A DNA stretch of 64,000 nucleotides, taken from positions 133,744,155-133,808,154 of the forward strand of contig NC_057848.1 in assembly GCF_910594005.1 (NCBI RefSeq). The letters are read 5' to 3'. The notes below the pieces were generated by a model. The model was not told the DNA's origin and ran no database searches. It saw only the letters and a program-made list of their open reading frames with translations. The stretch's first letter is position 1, and the number at the start of each line of letters is the position of its first letter. Source of the DNA: Cervus elaphus (Eukaryota; Chordata; Mammalia; Artiodactyla; Cervidae). The position numbers and the translations under genes were made by a program. Shown one piece after another: positions 55,851 to 64,000 of the stretch.

Positions 55851-56063
55851 TGCATGCATGCTCAGTCGCTTAATCGTATCTGACTCTTTGCGACTCTATG
55901 GACTGTAGCCCAGCTGACACCTCTGTCCATGGGATTCTCCAGGCAAGAATACTGGAGTGGGTTGCCATTTCCTACTCTAGTGGATCTTCCTGAACCCAGG
56001 GATCTCCTGCATCTCCTGAATTGGCAGGCAGATCCTTTACCATTTCGCCACATGGGAAGCCCT
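55851..56063 (-). repeat. Bov-tA SINE
   Basis: Minus-strand copy from 'gcatgctcagtcgcttaatc' to 'cgccacatgggaagccc'. This is the first ruminant SINE downstream of the CASK promoter. Confidence 0.93.
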
Positions 56064-56689
56064 GAGGTTCATTGTCTCATCTTATTTCATTTTTCTTTTT
56101 GTCTTTCTAATGAAATATCAGTGTTTGTCACCAGACTGATAAGTTTATGCATTCCTTAGCCATGGCAATATAGAATCTTGACTATCCATCCAACATATAA
56201 TTTGTTTTGGAACTTTCTCCACCCTTTTTACTCTCCAATTTTCCCCTTCCAATTCCCCTGCCCCAACAGACAGAATAGTTGATTGATTACTCCTAAGTTG
56301 CCAAACCAGAAGTAATGAGGTTTCAGAGATAGGTGTTTGTTGAGAGTGGGGTGGGGTTCTTTCCACAGGGTAGCTATTCCTATATCCTGTGATAAAATAT
56401 TGACATTGTTTTCTCTGACTCTGAAAACTGTATACTGAACCACAGCTGCTGAGTGGTGAGCGTCTCCACTCTCTGTCAACACTGCACACCTAAGTAATCA
56501 AGTGACTGAGTTAGTAATGAAGTGCAGGGCAGGTACCTAACCCCAGGCACAAGCTGATGGGGTGGGTGCGCAGCTCTCACATTTTGGTTTTATTTTTTAG
56601 TTGACTTTCTACACTGGGAAGATTTTACTTCTGAAGCTAGTTTGACTTAAAGAGAGAGTTCATATATGTTTCCAGTTTTAAGACTTAAT
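56064..56689. other. Intron 1, no internal feature recognised
   Basis: No repeat named with confidence. Minus-strand frames at 56145-56489 and 56228-56482 have no recognised domain. Confidence 0.5.
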
Positions 56690-57080
56690 AATATTCTGTT
56701 AACTTTCTTTTTATTAGCATTTATAAAATTATAAAATTTTAAAATATAGGTGACACAAAGGTAAATAGTGAATGTTTCTCCTTTCTCCCACCATCCATAG
56801 CTCTATTATCCAAAGGTAACCATTGTCCAGGGATCGAACCCATGCCCCCTGCATCGGGAGCGAGCAGTCTTAACCACTGGACCTCAGGAAAGTCCCCAGT
56901 TTTTGTACATCTTCTGGAAGATCTTTGTTTAAAAACAGAATGAGCTCATATTTATACATTCTACTGAAATATTCACTTTACATTGCAAATAGTATATCTG
57001 ATGGCCTTTCCATATCCATCTATATATCTATTTAACTCTGTCTTCCCTTAAACTACAACCCAGTATTCCTTGATATGGAT
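56690..57080 (-). repeat. Old L1 (L1ME-like), minus strand, with CHR fragment
   Basis: 'ctcccaccatccatagctct' and 'ccaaaggtaaccattgtcc' precede a CHR SINE fragment at 56826-56897 ('gggatcgaacccatgccccc', 'cttaaccactggacctcagg'). L1-like text resumes after it ('gtacatcttctggaagatct', 'acaacccagtattccttgat'). Confidence 0.65.
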
Positions 57081-58747
57081 TGGCACTTTGAATTGAGTGC
57101 AGGCTATTTCTAAGTGATCATAGCTGGAAATACATGGGTGGAGTTTGAATGAGAGGTCTAGAATGATAGTGAAGATTTGGAAATCAACTTTGTGGAAGTT
57201 AAACTATGAATGTATGAGTTCTTGGGGGTTGATGGAACTAGCAGTGGGGTTTTGTGGTTTGGAGTATAACTCACGAAATTAGAAGAATTGGGATAGCTGG
57301 ATCACAGAAGTCTCAAGGTGGGGCAGATCAATAATGTAAAATGCCAATGCACTGACTGAGGACCAAGAATAGGCTTGTCTCTAACAGAGGCTATTTAAAG
57401 CACTTATCAAAATAAATATTAATATGATGCTTAATATTCCATTCCTCATGTGACTGAAAAGCAAGATTCTGACTTCATTTCTGTGGATGTTGGTACCATT
57501 ATACTGTCTTTCTGTGAATCTATCTCAACAACATAGTTAGGGTTAAAAAAAAGTACATTTCTTTTTCCCTTTACTTGTGTTTTGCAGATTCTGATGGCTG
57601 GCTTTTAGGTAAAACCATTTTTTCCCCTAAGGTTAGGTTTTTTTGATTCCCAAGCTTGGTGCCTAACTTGAATTAAATAGGCCCCTTTTAATGATATGAC
57701 AAAGTAAATTTTAGACACTTTAAATTTAAGTTCAAACCATTGTTCTCTTATTAAATTCTTCACCTATAGGGAACTGAATTCCTCCATACCTCAAGGTTTT
57801 TGGTCCCAGTTGGAGAATTGTAGTATTCTCCTCCCATTTTATACCCCTCTTACCCCCATCCCCCCAACTAAATTCATTTGTTGGCCTTTTTTTAGTTGTC
57901 CACATCCATTCACATCAAGAAAGGATTACTTTATGGTCCTTAAGCCAGTTTCTTTATATCTGAGTGCATATTGTTGCATTTCAACTTCTTGTATTCTGTT
58001 ACACATTCTTTTTCTATCTTTTTTATTTCTTTTGATATATTTTTTTACTTTGTTACCATTGTTTTGAATATTTGAATCATTTACAGATAAGAACGCTGAT
58101 TGTGTCCTCTCTCAGTGTAGTTTAATAACACAAAATATTATACATTGACTGTATCTCAGGCTTCTAATTCTAACCCTGAGTTCAGAGTATTCTGGTATAT
58201 TCAAATCTAGGATGGATTTAACCCTATGAAGATTTTAATGTTTTATGAAAACAATGTTATTAATTCACTGACAGAGGTCTCTAGCCCTGGCCATCATGTG
58301 CAGATTATCACTGTAACACTGCTATCTTATAGAACCGATAAGAAGCATCATATCCTTCCTGCTTACCCTTATCTATTTTTCCCCAAACATATGGATCAAC
58401 AGTGCTTTGAAGACTGTGAGGCAGCCCCCTAAGATCTGATCTGGTAACCTTTGGGTACATTATCACCATTTTCTCCTTATTTATAGAAGGAATGATAGCT
58501 GCTTCATGAGCCATTTGCATGGATTAGTGATTGTGAAGTGCAGCATAAGTATTTTTTATTTCTAAAATGTCTCTGAGATACTCAAATTACTTTTGGCAGC
58601 TATGTAGATAAGTTTCAACAATTTCCAAATGTGCACTTTCTCAGTGCTAAACACAGGCTCTATTACATAAATAATATGGTGAAATGAACATTCTTTTCTA
58701 CCATGTGTGTAAAATTTAGTGGTGCTAACATTCATTCATTTTTTCAT
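57081..58747. other. Intron 1, no internal feature recognised
   Basis: AT-rich DNA without a recognised exon, RNA gene or ruminant SINE. Frames at 57810-58067 and 58226-58432 lack support. Confidence 0.5.
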
Positions 58748-58870
58748 TTAGGCATTCATTTCTAGCTATGTGACCCTGAGCAAGTTAGTTAAGCTCTCTG
58801 AGCCTCAATTTCTTTATATGTTAAATGAGGGTGATAGCATAGACCCTGCAGGGGTGTTGTGCTGATTGAA
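58748..58870 (+). repeat. MIR SINE
   Basis: 'ctagctatgtgaccctgagc', 'aagctctctgagcctcaatt' and 'gcaggggtgttgtgctgatt' are MIR text in plus orientation. Confidence 0.8.
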
Positions 58871-58925
58871 TAAAGGAGTAGAGGAATACAGGTAGGGAAA
58901 ATTAAAGAAATCTTAAAGTTCTTAA

Positions 58926-59241
58926 GATCAGGGGCTTCCCTGATAGCTCAGTTGGTAAAGAATCTGCCTGCAATACAGGAGACCCTGGTTCAGTTCCTGG
59001 GTTGGAAAGATCTGCTGGGGAAGGGATAGGCTACCCACTCCAGTATTCTTGGGTTTCCCTTGTGGCTCAGCTGGTAAAGAATCTGCCTGCCATGTGGGAA
59101 CCCTGGGTTCGATCCCTGGGTTGGGAAGATCCCCTAGAGAGGGGAAAGGCTACCCACTCCAGTATTCTGGCCTGGAGAATTCCATGGACTGTATAATCCA
59201 TGGGGTCTCAATGAGTTGGACACGACTGAGTGACTTTCACT
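58926..59241 (+). repeat. Bov-tA SINE with duplicated head, 13-bp target duplication
   Basis: A truncated first unit ends '...cactccagtattctt' and joins a complete second unit 'gggtttcccttgtggctcag'. The direct repeat ttaaagttcttaa lies at 58913-58925 and 59242-59254, so the dimer inserted as one unit. Confidence 0.95.
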
Positions 59242-59429
59242 TTAAAGTTCTTAAAAATGTTCACTTTGTTTTATTTTTTAAATTAATATTTCTTATATTT
59301 TTGAGAGCAGTTTTAGGTTCACAGCTCCTATTTTAGTGACACTGGTAACATATAAAAATTCAAACAGTAAGTACAAAACTAAATTGTACAGGGACAACTT
59401 TAGGAATTTGTTGTTGTTCCCAGATCCTA

Positions 59430-59640
59430 TGGTTTGAGTGCTCATTATGCACTGGACATGGTGTTAAATTCTTTAATTCTTGATATTTTTCTAATATAAC
59501 CTTGGCCACAGCCCTTCCTTTTGAGGCAGTCACCCCCCCTCCCCATTTTACAGATGAGGAAACTGAGAAATAAGGAGATTAGTAATTTACCCTGGACAAA
59601 GTGGCAATAATAAGTGGCAGTGTGGGGATTTGCACCTTAG
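59430..59640 (-). repeat. MIR SINE
   Basis: 'ccattttacagatgaggaaa', 'ctgagaaataaggagattag' and 'ataagtggcagtgtggggat' are antisense MIR text. L1-like text ('gagcagttttaggttcacag') lies just to its left at about 59300-59325. Confidence 0.85.
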
Positions 59641-59652
59641 TATATGTGACCT

Positions 59653-59868
59653 GGGCTTTCCAGGTGGCTCAGTGGTAAAGAATCTGCCTGCCAATGCAGG
59701 AGACTCGGGTTCAATCCCTGAATCAGGAAGATCCCCTGGAGAAGGAAATGGCCACCCACTCCAGTATTCTTGCCTGGAAAATTCCATGGGCAGAGGAGCC
59801 TGGCGGGCTACAATCCATGGAGTCTTAGAGGAGTCGGACACAACTTAGCGACTAAACAACAACATACA
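59653..59868 (+). repeat. Bov-tA SINE
   Basis: Plus-strand copy from 'gggctttccaggtggctcag' to 'cttagcgactaaacaacaac'. Frames across it on both strands are artefacts. Confidence 0.94.
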
Positions 59869-60007
59869 CGACCTGATTGCCTGCTTTTTAGTAATGTTAC
59901 ACTGATTCTCATTTAGTATAAGCAGAGACTGGTTGTCTTTTAAGAGGTATTCCAAAATATAAGCCTCTGATATTCTGATTTTAGGTGTTTTAGCAGATTA
60001 CTAGAAT

Positions 60008-60672
60008 GTCTTTTTTTGAGTAACGGCTGTATTGAAGTATAATTCATATACCATCCAGTTCACCCATTTAAGGTGTACAATTCAGTGGTTTTTATTATAG
60101 CCACAGGGTTGTGCATGGTGACCATAATACATTTCTGAACATTTTCATCACCCCCTAAAGGAACTCTGTATACTCTAATTCTTACTCCTCATCCCTCCCT
60201 ATCCTAGGTAATGATTAATCTGCTTTCTGTCTCTATGGATGTGCTTATGCTGGACATTTCATGCAAATGAAATCATACAATATATTGTAGCCTTTTGTGA
60301 CTAGCTTCTTTTTCTAAGCATAAGGGTTTCAAGGTTCATTCTTGTTGCAGATGTTATCAGCACTTCATTCCTTTTATAAGGCGCAGTAGTATTCTATCGT
60401 GTGGCTTGACCACATTTGTTGACCCTTTTGTCAATTAATGACAATTAATTAATGACAAATTAATTCATTTGGGTGGTATTCGTCTTTTGGGTATTATAAT
60501 TAATCCTGCTATGGACATTCATGTGCAAGTTTTGTTTTTATTTCTCTTAGGTATATACTTAGAAGTGGAATTGCTGGGTCAAATGGTAACTCTCTTTGAC
60601 TTTGTAAGGAATGCCAAACTGTTTTCCAAAGTGTACCATTTTCCACTCCCACCAGTGGTCTATGAGGGTTAG
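60008..60672 (-). repeat. L1M-type L1 3' region, minus strand
   Basis: 'gtattgaagtataattcata', 'ggtgtacaattcagtggttt', 'agaagtggaattgctgggtc' and 'cactcccaccagtggtctat' are antisense L1M text. An ATTAATGACA-type local repeat lies at 60432-60462. The frame at 60469-60672 is L1-derived. Confidence 0.85.
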
Positions 60673-60823
60673 AATGCTTTCTAATCAGGTGAGTACTATC
60701 AGAGTTTGCCTACAGAGTCTGTTTGACACTGTGGTGTAAAGCAAATTTTACGGGTTGTTGGTCAAGCTTTTATCTCATGGACATGTTTGTTCTGATCTTC
60801 AACAATTTTAGATATTTGTAGAC

Positions 60824-61034
60824 CAAGGGTTGGCAAACTATCTGGTAGTTACCAGATAGTAAATATTTTAAGCTTGACGAGCCACACATCTGTCGCAGCT
60901 ACTCAGACTCTGACATTGTAATGTGAAGACAACCATGGGAAAACAAATTAGTGCGGCTGTATTCCAGTAAAACTTTATTTACAAAAATAGGTGGTGGGCT
61001 AGATTTGGCCCTGGGCTTTAGTTTGCTGATCCTG
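60824..61034 (-). repeat. hAT-Charlie-type non-autonomous DNA transposon
   Basis: The ends caagggttggcaaact (60824-60839) and agtttgctgatcctg (61020-61034) are inverted repeats. Between them are 'accagatagtaaatatttta', 'gtattccagtaaaacttta' and 'gctagatttggccctgggc', typical of a common hAT-type element. I do not fix the subfamily, and the strand assignment is tentative. Confidence 0.75.
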
Positions 61035-63270
61035 TTATAGATTAAAAATGAAGCTGGAGCTGACTGTTCAGTTCCCAGTCTCAAGGTTGGTGAATAGTAG
61101 TCTGAATAGCCCCATAGTAGTAGGTTGTTTCTACAAAATATAAAGATATTGAGACTGGTCCACTGAAATATTTTCACTGTTAAATGGAGAAATACTATAC
61201 ATCTAGGTGATTTTTTGTTTGTTTGTGTGTGTGTGTGTTTATTGCTTTTGGATTATCTTTTTGACCCTAAGCTAACGGGGAAGAAACTCATTAACATTCT
61301 TATTGTCTGACTGGAGACAGTATAAATGTGGAGTGCCTGAAAACATTTGTTTCCTTCATTCTTATTGCCCGTGGCATGGATGAAAGCAGAGTTGAGAACA
61401 TACTAGAAATTGTCAGAAATGGAATATTTGAAAAAACTAATAGCTTTAAAAAAATTAGGGGGACCAGCACTCACTAAATCTCCATCCCTAATTGGAGAGT
61501 TATGATGTGCCATCTATGTATATTTTATGACTTCACCAAGAGCCCTTGCTAGAGTCATTGTTTGGAATTAGGGTGTGTGTAATATAAATAAAACTTCAAA
61601 ATTCTCTTTTGTATCTGAAATCCATTTTGCACAATATATTTTCAGGTAGTAGACATATACTATTTAGAGTGCTTTGTGGCTTAAAATAAAACTGTCATTG
61701 TATCTTTGGTACATAGGAAAGATAGTATTCTTTGAGCTTATAGATTTACGTCAATCGTTTGCAAGACTGTTCTAGATTATAATTTTTGTAGTGTTGAGAA
61801 AAGCTCCAAAGATTATGTTAAAAGAGGAAATTTTGTAGCAGCTTCTGTCTTTGCATTTGGACATTTGACAGATGAATTAATTGTTCATTACGTGAAATTT
61901 CAAAACTGAGACGAGGAGAATCCCAGAGTATATATTTAGGAAACAGCCATATATAGGATTTATGGATATTGTAGTGTTCTTTTATGTAACTTCCCCAGAT
62001 TTTATTATGGCAGCAGTGTCCACATCTTAATCACAAACAAAATTAGGTGGAAAGATTCTGAAGCTGTAGTCTCTGATATGATTGGGCACCGAATCTAAAT
62101 TACCTACATTTACAGAAGAGCATTTCATCTACTAGGTCATGTTACATTGTCAAGTAGAAGAATGATCATGTTGAAATCTATTTAGACCACTTACTTTGAT
62201 GAAAATACTTCTTAGGTTGGCTTCAGAGAACAGTAAAAGGCATCTCTTCCTATGATAATTTGTGGACAGTATTGCTTATATTGAATTATTCAGGTTAGAA
62301 ATTTTGCTGAATTCCATCTGAGCCATTAGTTCAGAAGTGGAATGGTGAGCTTTTATGTAGAACCTTTACTGGTCTTCTTAGGCTTAATATTGTCTTAACT
62401 GGATCTTTGTCCCAGCAGTAGTATCTGGCACTGGATGTGAAATTATCTTTTTCATATTTTTTCTTTAATTTAGTCACTTGTAAAATAATTAGATACTTGT
62501 AAAACAAACAAGAGGGCATTTTCACTAAGGACTTTCTTTAATTATATTTCATGTAAATTAAAAAAAATCATTACTGGAATATTCAGATCACAGGTTAAAG
62601 TGACAATGTAATTATCTCACATTATAATCAGCATGTGCAATACTTTTAAAAGCATGCCAATAAGAATGGAAAAAACCCTCTACTGACCATCCATATTGTA
62701 GATTATATTCCTTTCCTTGATTTTCTTTCTTTTTAAAATCATTTCCCTCTTAAAATGGATGTAAAAAATTTGTGTAAGTATCTGTTCAAATGAATATATG
62801 ATCAGTGTTGCAGAAAGAGCCTTGGAATATGGAGGGGGAGATTCTAGGCTTGATGCTCTATTTTTTGGATTATCTCCATTAATAGTATTTCTCCCATTGC
62901 TGAGTGTTTCTCTTGTGTTGCTGGGAAGGGATCACCACACTTCTATAATCTATGACCCACTTAACACTAAAGGTCGAGCATGTTTTAAATTGTGATCTGA
63001 TTAAAGTTCAGGCTTCTTGGTTAGACTTGCTGGGATGGCTTCAGAATTAGCCCCATAAATGTGAATATGGACTTGAAGATCTTATTAGAATGACCCTTTT
63101 CCTGATGAAGATACATTCAAAGACATAGTCCTGCAAAGCCATGTACAAGTTGGATTTGCTAAGTGCAGTTCAGAACTTGCTAGGGAAAGTAGTATTTTAA
63201 GGAAAGAATTTTAGTTGTGACAAATCAGCGTTTGGTTTATTTTCCTCAGTTTCCTTATCTTGTAAAAGAA
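61035..63270. other. Intron 1, no internal feature recognised
   Basis: About 2.2 kb without a recognised exon, RNA gene or ruminant SINE. A (GT)n tract lies at about 61222-61240. Frames here lack support. Confidence 0.5.
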
Positions 63271-63467
63271 GGGTGAAAGTGAAAGTCCCTCAGTCGTGTC
63301 CAACTCTTTGCGACCCCATGGACTGTACAGTCTGTGGAATTCTCCAGGCCAGAATACTGGAGTGGGTAGCCTTTCCATTCTCCGGGGATCTTCCCAACCC
63401 AGGGATCGAACCCAAGTCTCCTGCATTGCAGGTGGATTCTTTACTAGCTGAGCCCCAAGGGAAGCAA
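63271..63467 (-). repeat. Bov-tA SINE
   Basis: Minus-strand copy from 'gtgaaagtgaaagtccctca' to 'agctgagccccaagggaagc'. The hexamer agaagg on both sides may be its target duplication. Confidence 0.93.
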
Positions 63468-63972
63468 GAGAAGGATAGTAAAGGCTATATTTGATCTACC
63501 TCATTTGATCCTTATGAACACAAAATGACATAATTTTTCAAATATCTTAAGCTATCTTAAATACTATCTTAAATACATTATTTTGCAATGAAGCACTTCT
63601 AATTAGAAGTGGGCTTTGTTAAGTATATTTTGATTTTGCAAGAGTCATTTACCATTGTCTATAAAAACTGATTTGATTTTCTTATTTGATTTCTAGAGCT
63701 TTATAGGACTTGGGACATGTTGGGTGAAAAATGTTGAATAAAGAGATATGAGGAAGACTTATGTGTATTTCAGTGATGGGGTAATGTTTACATTGAGGTC
63801 AGTGAAGGAAAAACCCTGTCTAGTGTGTTTCCCCTTGCTTTTCTTTAAATGAATTTTATTTGAGCTTTGAAGTTTGGAACTCACTACAAGTGGCAGAATT
63901 TTGTAGTCAATCTGGTGTGAACTTTGGCAGCTACTTAAAATGTTGAACTTCCTGTTTAGTAGTGAAGTCTCG

Positions 63973-64000
63973 AGCAGTGGTTCTCAAGGGTGGACTTCAT
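63973..64000 (+). repeat. MER5A-like relic, cut by window end
   Basis: 'gcagtggttctcaagggtgg' is the conserved start of MER5A-type elements. The window ends before the rest can be read. Confidence 0.65.

Overview
The window is mammalian nuclear DNA from a pecoran ruminant (cattle, buffalo, sheep, goat or deer type; the species cannot be fixed from the sequence alone). The evidence is the dense set of ruminant repeats: Bov-tA tRNA-derived SINEs about every 1-3 kb, a dimeric BOV-A2 SINE, several BovB (RTE-type) LINE copies, bovine-type L1 3' ends, and older cetartiodactyl CHR SINEs. There are no operons, CRISPR arrays or prokaryotic features.

I can support one protein-coding gene. At 50010-50068 on the + strand a strong Kozak ATG opens a 59-nt coding segment whose conceptual product begins [15 protein letters not shown] and runs into a consensus GTGAGT splice donor. 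I recognise this as coding exon 1 of CASK, the X-linked MAGUK scaffold with a CaMK-like kinase domain. The exon lies in a large TATA-less CpG island (about 48940-50380) with GC boxes, a CRE-like site and an NRF-1-like site. Everything right of 50069 is the first part of CASK intron 1. No further CASK exon was seen.

Layout. 1-46830: intergenic DNA upstream of CASK, packed with nested retroelements: MaLR-like LTRs at 0.6, 4.3, 5.0, 12.0 and 34.7 kb; old L1 fragments; an L2 broken by two later insertions at 18.2-19.7 kb; a 1.4-kb BovB at 22.3-23.7 kb; an L1 3' end with a partly open ORF2 at 31.3-32.2 kb; and an L1 broken by BovB and Bov-tA copies at 40.2-41.7 kb. 46830-48940: repeat-poor DNA leading to the promoter. 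48940-50380: the CASK CpG island. 50380-64000: intron 1, first with DNA-transposon relics and a decayed protein-like stretch (52.1-52.9 kb), then from about 55.8 kb with ruminant SINEs again.

I did not find a previously undescribed biological system. The items most worth a second look are the unexplained decayed reading frame in intron 1, a CpG-bearing island at 16.6-17.6 kb, a roughly 9-kb gap in recent retroelements around the CASK promoter, an ATG-free stretch of 795 nt before the CASK start, and several cleanly dated nested insertions, including one of only 55 bp.
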